Assembly: GCF_965638725.1 (NCBI RefSeq)
Contig: NC_134963.1
Span: 8,439,501-8,503,500, forward strand
DNA from: Aptenodytes patagonicus
Taxonomy: Eukaryota; Chordata; Aves; Sphenisciformes; Spheniscidae
Direction: 5' to 3'
DNA: 64,000 nt
In this document: positions 1-13,468 of the stretch, piece by piece
Position numbering within the stretch: the first letter of the stretch is position 1
Layout of the letters: each line of letters opens with the position of its first letter
The notes under the pieces: model-generated
Told to the model about the DNA's origin: nothing
Databases searched by the model: none
The model's input: only the letters and a program-made list of their open reading frames with translations
Program-made: the position numbers and the translations under genes

Positions 1-380
1 GGTTTCGCTTTGAAATTGAGGAAGCTGGTGATCTTTCTCATGTAGGTAATGAGAATGTATTTAAATGAATGTCATAGGAGGAAATCTTAATACTTCTGGA
101 AAGGGTGATCATTGCCAAATGGCAATGGATATGTTGCAGATATTGAGGAGTTCCTGGTAGCTGACTCCCATTCTCCAGCACTGAATTTTGCTGTTAGCTG
201 TTCCAAATGGACAGATAGATGATCATCTGATTATGGGCCATAACTGTATAGTCAGAACCATGTTGATAGAACAGACATTAGACTCCCAGCTCTTCTACAG
301 CTGCTTTCTGTGCAGGTGACTTTCTACAAGCTGAGGAAGCCTATTTGCTGCTTTTTCTCTTGGTGGTTTTTTTCCTGCAG
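1..380 (+). other. Intron of MYO1H
   Basis: The sequence upstream of the first visible exon has no myosin-like coding stretch. It ends in a T-rich tract and a CAG acceptor at 378-380, so the window opens inside an intron. Confidence 0.75.
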
Positions 381-3300
381 TCGCAAGCTCGCAGACCAGA
401 AAACACGGAAATCGATTGACTGGGTGGATTTCCGCCTCCTTCACTACGCAGGAGAAGTCACTTACTGTGCTGTTGGTGAGTGTGAACAAAGTGCCTGTCT
501 AGAAGTTACCCGAGGCTTTAAGCCAATGTGGTAGATGATAACTTGATGTGAAGATGAACTACAAAATAACTGCCCTCTGAAAGTATTATTACTTGACAGT
601 CAAACATGAATGCAGTGTGAATTTTGAGGATATAAATTTCCAGACTTTGTGTTAAAGTGTGTAGCCTCCAAAAAGAATTAAACCTTCTCCTTTTTTTTTC
701 TTCAGGATTTCTGGAGAAGAATAATGATCTCCTGTACAGAAACCTGAAAGAGGTAAGAACAAAAAAGGGATGCAAGTTACCTTGCTTTGAAGCAGAGATG
801 TTTTGCAGAAGACTTATTTAATCTCTGTAGCAAACAAGAACATATATTTCTACTTAGCGATGTTCCTTAGGCACTTGCATGCATGTCCTTACAGCTGTGC
901 TGCTCAAGTTTAGAATCATCACAGTAGGAATAAGCCTGCTGAATAAGGCAGCTTTTCACTTACCCTGTTTCAGGTGCTGTGCAACTCTAAAAATGACATC
1001 ATTAGAGACTGCTTTTTACTGTCAGAACTAGACAACAGGAGGAGACCAGAGACTGTGAGTTTCATCTTTAGTCTTAACTTTGAACATAAACTCAACTTCC
1101 CAAGTCTTGATTTAACCACTGAATCCAGTCCTTAGTCGTGAATTCGGTGGAATTTTTTTTTTTTGCTGGTGTTACACCTCTGCTAGCTTCCTGGTAGTTG
1201 AGCAGTGATGTTGCTGAGACAGCAGCAAGCAATGTGACATACCTTAATGTTATTAATGCATCCTTCTAAAACAAGCCCTGTGCCTAGCATCCAACAGTAG
1301 TTAGTTTCTGAAGGGCTACCTTGCGTGTCCAGCTGTATGACAGCAGTTCAAATATTCCAGCCAAGCACTCTGTCCAGGTAACTTATGATTAACTATGCTT
1401 CAGAAGCTTTGTGGTACTAATGCATGTGTCAGCCTTTTACTTACAGTTTTAAGATGGGTGCAGGGAATGAGTTTATTTCAATTACTGCAGTGCTTGAGTT
1501 TCAAAGCTAAAAGTTCTTTCAATGTCATCTTAGGTTGCAACCCAGTTCAAAAACAGTCTGACGAGTCTTATAGAAATCCTGATGTCCAAGGAGCCTTCTT
1601 ATGTCCGATGCATTAAACCAAATGAGAACAAGGAGCCTGGTAAGGCATTGGGCTGAAGACACAGTTGAGATAAAGGAATGAAGTGAGGGAGGCTTTAGCT
1701 TGTAGCTAGGTACAGCATATATAAGCACACTCTGTGTGTGTGTGTGTATATAAAAATCTTAGTTTAGCTAGCAGCAAAGTCATCACCTTGGGTAACTGTG
1801 GATTTGATTCCTTCGTTATTTGTCCCAACACATGGACAAGTGAGTAAGCGAGCTTCCACAGACAGTATTTACCAGTGAATGTGTGTTCATACTACAGGGA
1901 AGTTTGATGATTATCTGATCCGACATCAGGTGAAATACCTGGGTCTGATGGAGCACTTGAGGGTGAGACGAGCTGGCTTCGCATATCGGCGGAAATATGA
2001 ACTCTTCTTGCAAAGGTGAGTGGAACTGTTTGCTCTCTAGCCAGGTAAACCTGCCCTCCTATGAGGGCTTCAGAGCAAGGTTTGTTTAAATGTCAAGTCC
2101 CAGTGATAGGAGATGTGGAGGTGTCAGCAGACACTCTCCTGCACTGAAGATAACCTTTGTATGTGTCTTTTGCCTGTATCCATTTTGATCTGCTTTGGCA
2201 TCTTCTGCCTTGAATAAAGCAGTAGGAATTTGGGGAGGAGAGTTTTGGGAAGGGGTTCCTCAACATCAAGTCATTTGTGTTGATGTCTTGCTGATGTTTC
2301 AGGTATAAATCCCTCTGTCCAGCTACCTGGCCACATTGGCATGGGCCTGCAGCTGAGGGTGTGGAGAGGCTCATCAAGCATATTGGTTACAAGCCTGAGG
2401 AATACAAATTAGGAAGGTAAATTTCCTTTCTCTGGCTGTGATCTCTGCTGCTCAGCTGCATGGTGCTTGCCATATTTGATCCTCTGAATTGTCTGACTGC
2501 AAGCCACTGTGTGGCCTTTCCTGGAGAGCTGCAAGATGTAGTGGTGTGAACAGATTCCTTTAGCTTGGCTGTTGCCTGACAGTGTGAACTGGACAGACCT
2601 GCCCGGGTCTGCAAACCTGACAGCTTCTGACTAGTGACTTCTTTAAAACAGGCCAAAGTAACCTCTCCCCAAAGGTATACAATGCACAGGAGCAAGGAGA
2701 CAGATAAAAAGCCCAGATTCATAAGTTTCCTCTTCTTACCTTCCTGTTTCCATAGAAGCTTGAATCTAGCCGAGTTTCTTCCATCTCTGGGTTAGGGGGG
2801 ATGGGCTGCCTTGCTGCAGCTCCACGTCTCCCTGTGTGCTTGGGCAGCCAGAGGCAACTTGCCTCTCTTAGGCTTGGGTTCTTTTTTAACTGCCTTTTGC
2901 AACCATTCCTGAACCACAACCTTGTCCCCCCTGCTAAAGACAAGGCGTGGGGCAAGGCAGGGCTTTTTAATGTCACCTTCAACCTGTGGCTATCAGAATC
3001 CATGAATTAATGTCTAGGATAATAGTTAAGACAAGGAAACCTGTTTTCACTGGGTTTCACTGCTTATCCTGAGCTCCACAGCTCCTGGGGAAACTTGCAG
3101 GAATCCCAGGGTTGAGAATTACAAGTAGTGTAAAGGCAGAGGTCTCCACACCGCACCTTCCAGGGCACCTGGGACCTTGTGCAGTAACTGGTGTCTTGCT
3201 TCCTCCCCTCTCCCTGCCACCCTTTGCCAAGTCCTTGGCACCCTTTCAGGATGTGCCAGCTGGACAAATGAACAGTGTTTATAGAGGGAGATGTAACTTG

Positions 3301-6300
3301 TCAGTATTACAGCTAGTTGGAGGACTCTGAGCCTGGTCAGGGCAGCTGAAACGATGCCTCACTGTGAATAAGTTGTTCATGGTCTCTTTTTCAGAACCAA
3401 AATATTCATTCGGTTCCCAAAGACTCTGTTTGCTACTGAAGATGCATTTGAATTCAGAAAACACCTGTTAGGTATGGTTCCGGTTCCCTTTATACATACT
3501 AAGAAGCAGAGCCTGGGTGAACTATGTCTCTGGGCTCCAGGTTCATGCAGCAGATGCACCATGGTGAGAGCTGAGACCCCTGGTCTGCACAGCTCTGGAG
3601 AGTCCAAGGAAAGCGTAGTAGTTGCCTTCCAGGGTGGGGAGAAATCACTACCTACATTGCTTGTGTTCTGGATACGTATCTCCTTTAGAGCTCCTCGGTC
3701 CTACTAGTAACTGTTGGTCCCTGTCGAGGTGCACTAAGTACCTTTCCCCTGGGATTGGGATACCACCTGTCTCATCCTGGTGTTACCTGTTTGTACCTGC
3801 TTGAAATGCTTAAATGCATGGGGCTGCCTAAAGGCACGTTTAGGCTACTTTTCGTCCTGTTGGTGTTGTACCACCTTTGTTCCTCAGTGATTGTGCAGAC
3901 CCTCCTGTGTCTCGGCACATGGTGTCTGCTGGGAGCACAGCTCCTGAATGCTCTGATCCTGTGGATGTGAGCAATGGCTCTGGTTTTTCTTTTTTTTTTT
4001 CGCTAGTTTCAAGACTACAGGCCAAATATAAAGGATGCCTTGGAAAGAGAGAGTACAAGAGGAAGAGAGAAGCAGGTATGGGCTCTGGAATCGAGGACTC
4101 TCTTCTTAGGGCTATGCTTTCCAGTAGGACATGTAGCTTTGGGAGGTCACGAATCCATGTTGCTGCAGATTGCACTCACAGCTTCCCTGCAGGGCTGTGG
4201 GTGTTGGGGTCAGATGCAGGTGACAGCTGTATGAAGAGTATTCACACAGGTCCCTTCAGTTCTTTTTAGCTCTTGGCCTCACCCAGCTCTTGGCCTCACC
4301 CAGGCATCAGCTGTGCGAGCAGCTCTGTGCAGCGGCAGCACCCTCTGGTGTGCATGCGGGGATGTTCCGGGGTACCGAGGGAATTGCTCATTAACTGCTA
4401 GGGAAACAAACCCTCTTATCACAGTGGACAGGCTGATAAATAACGCTGCAGGCTCAAAGGCTAGCTTTCTGAGATGAGCTGCTTGCTGTATACAGTATGT
4501 CACTGCCTTGATGTTGAGCTCTACAGTGCAGGTAGAGCCAGATCAGTTATTACAGAGAAGAAAAATGTTCTAAACTTCTTATTAAAGATCAGCTGATGGG
4601 AAGAGCTGCAAAAGAGCCAGTTATAACTTCTGCTATGTGAATTTAAAGAATAGTATGGCACAGGACCTCTGATCCTAATACAAGGACCTGATGAATTCTT
4701 GCAGCTATCAAGCTGGAGGCTTGTTGGCGGGGAGCGCTGGCACGGAAGGAGGCCAAGAGGAGGACATGGGCGGTTCAGATAATCAGGAAGTAACTATCGC
4801 TGTGGTGGTCGTGGGGAGGGTTGTGGGTCACAGCCTGGTGATGGTCTCTGGACAATGAGTCCAGAGAACTGACAGAGTGAGTCAAAACTATCTCCTTCAC
4901 ACCCATTTCTAAGCTATCATTGTAGTTAGGACAGTTGCCAGATGGAGTTGATCAGAAATGCCTGTCACCTCTTCAGGAATTCTGACTTGCACCAATTTCT
5001 GTTGCTCTGCTAGTTTATATTGGTACAAGGGATCTCCAAACCAATCCTTTGCAAGCCTGTCCGTTCTCTTCATATATGGTCCTCCCTATCCGCTCCCTTA
5101 AACCCAGCTCCTGAATACTGCATCAAAAGTAGTGCTGATCCTCCTTTTTAACTCCAAAGCACTGTATTTTGGTCAACAAAACTTGGAAAAAAATGTTAAT
5201 GTTTGGAATATTACAAAGCTTAATATTTCCATTGCTGTAACACAGGTGACAGTGCACCTCAGTTAACATCAATGATCTGTTAGCCTGTTGTGTGCCTTCT
5301 GTGACTTGCCTTTCATTTCCACTGATTTCTGAATGTAATGTGTAAATTCTGGTTTGGATATCTTCTGTAGATTCATAAATGGCTTCATCAATCGGAAGAA
5401 ACCCCTTTGTCCAGAGAACACTGAATTTGTGCAGCTTGTGCAGTACAACTATTTGATGAAGCTCAGAGACCACGTTCCGAAAAATGTCTTGGACAAGAGC
5501 TGGCTTCAACCTCCTTCCATCCTGGAAGAGGTGAGGATTGCTGCAGGCTTCGGGAGAGGTGAAGATGGCTTCTGTTCTGTGGTCACGGGTGTGCACACTT
5601 CATGTAGGAAAAGAGCAGTGGCCTCCTGCTGGCTTGTCCTCTGTTCAGGCATGACGGCAGAGCCTTTGGAAGACCCTGAGATCCTCTGTATTTGGGGGAG
5701 CGTGGGAGTGGGAGGAATGGTGCTGCTGTTTAAGTTCCCAAGGGAAAGGAGGTAGCTTGGTGCTCTTGTTTTAAGGAATAGCAAGGAAGATGCACTGACA
5801 GAAAAGCGAACTCATGAACCCTATTAAAGACAAAGTTAATCCCGCAATTTGTTTTAAGCTTGCAGCACAGGTAGACTTGAAGCCTTTCATCTTGTTTGGG
5901 CTTTGGCAGGACAGGCAGCCTCAGTGCATGAATCGGACAAACTCTAATTGCTACCAGCAGAACTCTCATTCAGAAACAGCTGCTGACATTTGGTATGGCC
6001 CCTCTGATCCTGCCCGTAGCCTGGCTCGGGACCAGAGCACATCACTCTCGCGCCAGCTGTGGCCAGTGCTCGGTGGGTGAGGTGGGCCCAGTAAATTAGA
6101 AAGCTCGGACAGAAGGTAAGGTGAAGAGCAAGGCTAATGGTATGCTGCGTGTGTGGTGCCGCAGTCTCGTCTGGGGGTGACAGATGGGGTTTGCTGCTTT
6201 TAGTAACTCTAGCAATGACTCAGACGCTTGGTGTTCTGCGTTCATCAGCTGCTGCTGGGCATTAACCCTTCTCTGGTAGCAAAGCTCTTTGGTAGGTGGG

Positions 6301-9300
6301 TCTCTGGGCTGGGGGAGCTCAAATGAGTTGTGACTAAATGTTAAAAGTATTTGCTAGGACTGCAGCAGGAGTTGTTTGCACAACTTCACTACTTTTTTCT
6401 TTTTCTTTTTTCTCTTCATGTAGATGTCTGAGATGCTACAGAAAATCTGCATTAGGAACCTAGTAAGGAAATACTGCCAAGGTTTTACTGCTGAGAAGAA
6501 AGTGCAGGTAACTAATATGTGGAGTGTAAATGTGTGAGTTAAAACACACCATGCATGTGTGATATCTGCTCTCTGTGAACCATATGAAACACAAACTGCA
6601 CCTTCTGACACACCACTGCTCCTTCCGCTGAACAAATGTTCCTGAGCCTGTGCTCCTGCAGGTGCATGGGTCTCAATCTTATAAGTGCAGTTTTAATGCC
6701 ATAATTAGGATAGATCCATAAATAAGAAAAGATCTGTAGGACTGTTCAGCCCCTCCTACCCCTTTATTTAGTGTAATACAGGAATGACCTAAAGATGTTG
6801 AAAGAAATGCAGCATGAGTTGGGTAGATACTGCATGAGTAAAAGGATGATATTGTGCAGTAACGATGCCTACGTTATAACTGCTGATGTTACTGATGGAA
6901 AAACTCTAAGAGGGTAAAGGCTGTTCCTTCTCAAAACAGTTACAGCAAAAAGTGGTAGCAAGTGCTGTTTTCAGAGGGAAGAAGGAGGGCTACCTGCAGA
7001 GCATAAACCAGCCTTTCATGGACACCCGACTAAGTGAGTACTCAACAAACCCCTGAAGGACTCAGCCACGTGCTCCTTGCTCAGGAAAATTCTGTTTGAC
7101 AAAACAGACTCAGTTTCTAAGAGAAATTCCCATCTGACAGAGGCAGCATCACCTGCTGTGCTTGGGCCCTACCATTTGAGTTCCCTTCCTCTGTCATGTC
7201 TAGTGACACTAAGCTAATTAATCTGCCAGACTCTGCTCTCAAGCTGGGGGTACCTGGAATCCCTCTTGGGACAGATGGCTACAAACCCAAGCAAAATTCC
7301 CTGTGGGCTGGGATGGATCGGGACCCACCCTCCCTGTTCTGGATAGAGCAGGGAGGGTGAGCGTGGATGTTGCAGTGCAGCATCGCCAGCTGTGGGGATC
7401 CAGTCCCAAGGACTGGAGCTGCTGGGGAGGAGAGATGTGAATCTTGGGAATCCATGTAGTCGGTGTTAAGCATATAAAAGGCATGAGAAGAAAGCCCCAG
7501 TAGTGCAGTGGCAGGGCGAGGGATCTGGGAGACTGGGTAGGGTGCGGTAGCAGTGGTGGGTAGGTGAGATGCTGGGGTCGTTATTGGAAGCTCCCAGAGA
7601 GCTTCAGCTGGAGCACTGTGCAGAAGGAAGAACGCTCTGGGTGGTGCTCGGCAGAAGTCCTTCTGTGCCAGGGCCTGAACCAAGAACAGCCAGTAACTCC
7701 CAGTGTGAATTACTTGTCAGGCAGGAAGAATCACTGAAACAGGTTTAGGAGTAGCTGGAAGTGAACACCCTCAGTTTAGAAGGGAGTGTACCAAGGGGAC
7801 AAGGACTAAAGGGATGAAGACAATTAATGCAGCTCTCTGGTGTCTTGCTGGTGGGAGTGGTGGCTGTCTGTCGCCTACACTCAGTTTGTCTTTCTGGTTT
7901 GCTCCTCAGAAGAGAATGATATAAACCCCAAAGTACTGCAGCTCATCCAAGGTGAGAAGATCAAGGTAAGGGAAGGACAGCTGGAGCTCAGCAGCCCTTG
8001 AACCAGCTGTGTTGGAGTCCTGGAGCTGGCTCGTCATGCAGACTGGGTGATCCATGATGTCTGAGGCTGTCTTGCAGCCATGCCTATGTGGCAGGGCAGG
8101 CTGCTGAATAGCAGTGTAGCGACTATTTCCTTGCTTCTAAATTGGAGACGGGTCTCAAAATTCACCTAGACAAAAAAAAAAATTTAAGATTACTTTTAAT
8201 AAAATCCTAAAAAGCATCGTTAACCCTGTTTGGGCTGTAATGGGCAGGAGAAGTGCAGGTGTGAGCACTGCACTTCCATGGTTATGGCATAGAGGGCACA
8301 GGTAAACCGTCTTTCTCAAAGCGTGATTCTGCCATCTGAATTTCCAAGTATAAAAAAACGAGATGATTATAAGCAGAGGTTGGCAGCAGCTGTTGTGAGC
8401 TGGGATCCGCAGCTCTGCAGTGCGGTGCTGCTCCTTGCTGAACTGCTTCCAGCACAGGACCCTGCGGTAGTGAGAAATGCTGATACCAACTCGTTGTTTT
8501 CAGTATGTGACCCCCGTGATAAAATATGACAGGAACGGGTTCAAAGCACGAGACCGACTACTTGTTCTGACCCAGTCCTCAGCGTATGTGGTGGAAATGG
8601 CCAAGATCAAGCAGAAAATAGACTACGCCACTCTGAAAGGTAATGGTGGAGGTCAGCGTGGGGCTTCCCTTTCTGCCAGTGAACCTGGGGGTGGAAAGAT
8701 GAACTTCTGAAACTTGGTCTTTCAAAGATATTTGAAGCAATGATCCACCTGAGAACACTTTCCTGGGGGATGGATAAAGGGTCTGTGTGTCAGTGTGCAG
8801 TTCCTTGAAGTATAAATCATGAGTAAGAGGACACAGTTCTCTGAAATACTTAAATGCAGGAGGACATCACTTTCTGCTGAAAGAGTAGATTAAAAAAAAA
8901 GCTTTCCTACCCCACTTCGTAGGTATTTTTTTAATCCTGCCATTGTCTGAACTACAGTCCAGGGGTAGAATATATACTTTCTCCCTCTTCCCTTACCAAA
9001 ACAAAGGTAGCATGGAAAGGTATGGAGCAAACGACTAATGCACCATGTTTAAATAACCACTGTTGGAAATGTGTTATGGACAAGTGCATGACAGAGAAAG
9101 TGATCTTCAGAAGGTGTTTTGAAAACTGGGAAGATGATAATGGTGGCGTGGAACCGTCTTTGGTAGTTTTTCCTCTAATTCTTGGATTTCTTTTGAAGGT
9201 ATTTCCACCAGTAACCTGAGCGATGGGATTGTAGTCATTCATGTTCCCGAGGACAACAAACAGAAGGTAGAAAACAGAAATGTAGCTACTGTGAGCTTGT

Positions 9301-11823
9301 TAGAAGTAAGGTCTTGTAGCTGACAGTTCTAATACTTTCCTATGAAATACTGGGATTACACAATTACTGATGTTTAGTAATTCTTGTAATCAGCTAGACC
9401 TTTACATTCTTGCTGTCTCACCATGAAAGCTTTCACTTTCCTTTTTTTAGAGCCAAAGTCACTATAAATCCTCAATAGTCCCTGGAAAGGCTGTTTAACA
9501 AACCAAACTTTTACACGACTCTTTTAATTGCTGTGTAGTTATCGGTCCCTTCTGCACAGCAGTCGCTCCTCTGGCATTAGGAAGGAGTTTCTCTGAATGC
9601 ATGACTGCTGTGTGGCTTATGTGCTGGGGTGACGCCAGGTGACACTCTGCCTCTCTTTTGTTTCCAGGGAGATGTGATACTTCAGTGTGAGCATATCTTT
9701 GAGATGATCACTAAACTCTGCATGCTGGCCAATAAACAAAACCTCGTTAAAGTTGTGCAGGGGAGGTAAGGAAGGAAGTTGAATGGGTAGTATTGTGCAG
9801 GCTGTATTTTATGGAAGAACCTGTTTCAAAAACTTTTAGGCCTGGACTACGTAAGTCAAAACTATTAACATCACCCCAGCAGACAGTGCCCTAAAATGAT
9901 TAGAGGGCTGTCGTGCAGTAGCACAGTTGTTTTCATGGCTTCCTTTCATAGGCACAGGGGAAACAAGATGGGATGCACGGGAACGAGAAAATATATTAAA
10001 AATCATTACAACCTATTTCCCACGCTAATGAGGCTTGCTTCCATGATGGCTGTGGTTGCACCTTGCTAGGTGTGCTGCTCTGCTCTAAGACCTGCCCATG
10101 ATCCATCTGCTTAAAACCCAAACTCGTTTTTAAAGTACAGTCACCTATAACCACGTTTTTCAGGCTTCTGCTGATGTGACCTGGGCATGAGGTTGTGGGT
10201 TTAGTGGTTTCACAACGGATCTCATTAGCACCAGCTCTGAGGAAAGCCTGCTGGGCTGAGCCTGTGGGTCACTTCAGGATAAATGCTCCTCTCCCTAAAA
10301 GATTGAGAAGGCCCTGAAATGTGATTGCTGAGCACAGGAACATTTTCAGTCACGCCACCAAGCTAATGGCAGGTGGATGCAGTCTGTCTCTCAAATCTCT
10401 ACATGAATTGAAACTGGCATATGAAACCTGTACTTCTGCTCCAGCTTTTCTCTCTGGCCTTTGCATTTCAATTGTAATTAGATTCTGTGTGTTCAGTGGT
10501 TTTCTCCAGGTCAGATCTGCTTATCTTCTAGTGCTTAATTGCACCAGGAAAATTCAAATGCCCAGACCGGGCAAGCATGCTCCATTCATCAAACCCTTCT
10601 GGCTTGTGTGGTATAATGCAATTGTTTAGGAAATTTACCTAAGCTGGAGGGCTCTGATCTTCTAATCTAACAAGATTTGCCAAGGGAACAGAAATAAGGG
10701 GGGCTTAGAGTAAAGCCTATTGCGAGGAAAGCATCTAATGAGTAATTCTGTCTGTATTTGCAGTCTTCAGTTTCGCATTGGCTCTGGGAAGGAAGGGACA
10801 ATGGTGTTTACCGTTGGGCAGGAGCCTCAGGTCTTTAAAGCCAAAAATGGACAACTAACAGTGGTAAGGCCTCATCTAAGCACTGGAAATATGACTTGTG
10901 CTTTCTCCTTTGATGCTCAACCCCTGTAGAGAGCACAGCTAAGTTCTAGCAAGGGCCCTTTGTATGAGTTCAGGAGGACTTGATTCCTCTTACAGAGCAG
11001 AGAGGTGCATGATGTAACTACCTAGTCAGTAGCTACCTACGTGAGATAAGGCATAATAGATCGTCATCACTTTGTTGGGAGTTGCACCTTGCACATGAAT
11101 CATCGCTGCTACTTGCTCTCTCAAGCTAGCAAGGGGAGAGGGAGCAAGGCTCTCTCCTGGCTTGGTCATTTAGAGAATTTAGCCTGAGCCCAAATTCAAT
11201 GTGCACCTGCAAAATGAGGACTCAGGTGAAGCTTGCCACCTCTTGTTGTCTCCTTCAACCAGGTTATTTCTGAAATCGGTTGGGGGACGGAGGGAAAGCA
11301 TTTCTTTTCACCCGAGCAGGTTATCTGAGAAGGAAGGCTCTGTCTGACCCAGTGGCAGTCTTGGCAGAACTGCCGCTGAAGGGAGAAAGAATTCTGGCTC
11401 TGTATACAGCTATGGAAAATGGGGGAGCTTTGCTTCTGTCCTTGCTCGTGGTCAGGCAGGGAGGTGTGCTAAACCTGCCTCCATCAGCTCACGGCTGCAA
11501 GGCAGTCAATGGCAAGTGTGGCTGGAGGAACAAGGAAAGATGTGGGTCTCCGCTGCTTCACCGGTGAGCCTAGCGTGTTTGGTACTGTTAGCGGACAGCT
11601 CCAAGGAAGAATTGCCTGCTGAGGTGTAATACCCTCGGGGCACTGGTTAGCTGTCCTTGCAGTCCCGAGACGAAGGGAGTTGTCTCTACATGTCAATTGT
11701 TAAACAGAAACAACATCAACCTCTTTTCCCACAGCCAGGACACCTCAAGGACATAACATTTGTACTTGATTTAATGACTCCTTCCTCTTCTTGTCCTAGG
11801 TGTCAACTCAGGCAAAGTCTTGA
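381..11823 (+). CDS. MYO1H: Unconventional myosin-Ih, 3' part (18 exons; 5' end outside window)
   Basis: Class I myosin, an actin-based ATPase motor that links actin to membranes. Exons: 381-475, 706-752, 974-1054, 1534-1639, 1898-2015, 2303-2416, 3395-3471, 4007-4075, 4705-4789, 5371-5530, 6424-6507, 6940-7033, 7910-7965, 8504-8639, 9199-9266, 9668-9765, 10764-10863, 11800-11823. All introns are GT-AG and the phases chain without a stop, giving 536 visible residues. Residues 1-205 are the end of the motor: [26 protein letters not shown], then the converter with [12 protein letters not shown] and [12 protein letters not shown]. Residues 213-290 hold about three IQ-type calmodulin-binding repeats. 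Residues 300-536 are the basic TH1 lipid-binding tail, with [11 protein letters not shown] and KAKNGQLTV. The protein ends VSTQAKS. The sequence resembles MYO1C as well. I chose MYO1H because KCTD10 and UBE3B follow it. The N-terminal half of the motor lies upstream of the window. Confidence 0.9.
4270..4303. repeat. 17-bp tandem duplication (two copies)
   Basis: The unit CTCTTGGCCTCACCCAG occurs twice in a row without a mismatch, inside a MYO1H intron. It looks like a recent local duplication. Confidence 0.9.
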
Positions 11824-12035
11824 TGAGAAGCAGTTCCTGTTCCTGGTCGCTGTCTTGGCTAGGAACGGAAAGGAGCCTGCAGGATGAGACCAGCACTCGC
11901 ATCTCCCCTGGAATCTTTGATGCCACAGGGCTGCTGTGATTTGAGAGTTTGCTTGCATCTTTTAGGCTCTTTTTTTATAGCTTAAAACTATTCAGCTCTG
12001 CTAAATAAATTCCATTATGTTGCTGTACCATTCCA
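11824..12035 (+). other. MYO1H: Likely 3' UTR of MYO1H
   Basis: This follows the TGA at 11821-11823 and runs to just past the first strong polyadenylation signal. It is AT-rich at its end. The exact cleavage site cannot be read from the sequence. Confidence 0.55.
12004..12009 (+). terminator. Polyadenylation signal AATAAA, MYO1H
   Basis: This is a canonical hexamer about 180 bp after the MYO1H stop codon, in an AT-rich context. It is the most likely end of the transcript. Confidence 0.55.
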
Positions 12036-13079
12036 GTGAGCATAGATGCTCGTAACACAGTCACAGGGAAATGTTTAAACCAAAAGTTGCAGTTCCACAT
12101 GTAAAATGTCCGTCTCTGTGCACTCGGTAAGAGCTGAGGGCGCTGACCAGTCAGGAAGGATTAAGATAGAAGCAAAAAGGCTTCTCTAGCTGTACTTTGA
12201 GTCATGACTCACCAGAACTGCATCAAGTGCAGATCAATGAAGCTACCTCTGGCCTGAAAACACCTTTTCTCTCAGGCAGACTGGCAAAGCCTTTAAAACC
12301 AGCAGCTAGTCCTTTGGCATGTGAAGAGATGGTTAAATGTAGCAGTAGGGCTGGTGCTGATATTTTTATTTGGCGCATCAGCGTATGAAGCTGCTCATCT
12401 GGAAATCTCAGTAAGCTGCTTTCTTGTCTACTCTGACATGGGGGAAGATCTTTTGCTTTTAGAGTAACACTGTCTGGTTCTCCCTGCGCAGCAGCTGTGC
12501 ATGGCGCAGTGGAGGCAAAACCATAAAAGATGACCAAAATGCCTCCTCTTAAAGAGGGATGTGCTGGCTTGATGCAATCCAGTTCAGAAGAAACCGGTCT
12601 CCTGCTCCTGAAGAACCTTCATCTCTCCCTATGGAGCTGGACCCTACTCACTCAAGAGCATGGTAGGCACTGCTGTTCCCTTGAGGTGTATTGGGGCAGG
12701 TTCAAGGGGAGAGGGGTGGAAGGCAGGAATTCCCTCTGCTCCCTCCTGCCTGGAAGCTGCAGCTGTACTGCCGCTCTCTGTTCATAGCGCTTACTCTGCT
12801 GCCTCATGTTGAGGCAAACTTTGTGTAGCGCCTGCTCCAGCTTGCTTTGGCTAGGCTGAAACTACAGCTTGAAGACCCTCGACTTGCTGCCCTTAAATCC
12901 TGGGGTCTGCAGAGTCCCGAGAGCCAGATCGCTGGTGCCTCTGCCATGAGCAGTGCCAGGAGGTAAAACTAACAGCCGGGGGGAGGATGATGTCTGGTAT
13001 TTCTTTCTGAAAGTTCCTTCCAGCTCCATGGACCATGAGGACAGCATGCTTCAAACAAGTAATAAAGCGACTCACATGT
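12036..13079. other. Intergenic spacer between convergent MYO1H and KCTD10
   Basis: About 1 kb lies between the two converging 3' ends. I see no conserved coding sequence, RNA gene or recognisable repeat in it. Short open frames here look random. Confidence 0.5.
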
Positions 13080-13099
13080 AAATATGAAATATCTTCTAA

Positions 13100-13105
13100 T
13101 TTATT
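13100..13105 (-). terminator. Distal polyadenylation signal, KCTD10
   Basis: TTTATT on the plus strand reads AATAAA on the minus strand. It lies in an AT-rich stretch at the far end of the region downstream of the KCTD10 stop. Confidence 0.45.
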
Positions 13106-13430
13106 GTGTTATATTTAAAAAAAAATACATATTGCAAACATCAACCATACACTGAAATCTAGCTTAAGCTTTTTTGTGCATAAGTATAAAGTGGGAGGGA
13201 ATGATTGTACAGAACAGATGAATGTGCTGCTATTGTCCGTGAAATGGAACAACTCCATTAAGACTGAAATTTCGGTTCTGCCTACCCTTTGCTCTAAGGC
13301 AAGACTGGAGCTTGGAGCCTTCTACAAGGCTCTGACCAGGTGATGTCCTGCAGCAGGGATCCAAAACCTGCCTCATGGAAATACAGGAGCAGCTGCTTTG
13401 GTGCTACAGCTCCACTGGTATAGGTGGGAG

Positions 13431-13468
13431 TAAACACCCCGTCAGGGAGTAAACACCCCGTCAGGGAG
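13431..13468. repeat. 19-bp tandem duplication (two copies)
   Basis: The unit TAAACACCCCGTCAGGGAG is repeated perfectly head to tail, within the inferred KCTD10 3' UTR. Confidence 0.9.

Noticed and set aside
13061-13066. Plus-strand AATAAA as the end of MYO1H
   Set aside because: It is 1.2 kb past the stop codon and coincides with the KCTD10 3' end region; the signal at 12004 is a better fit.
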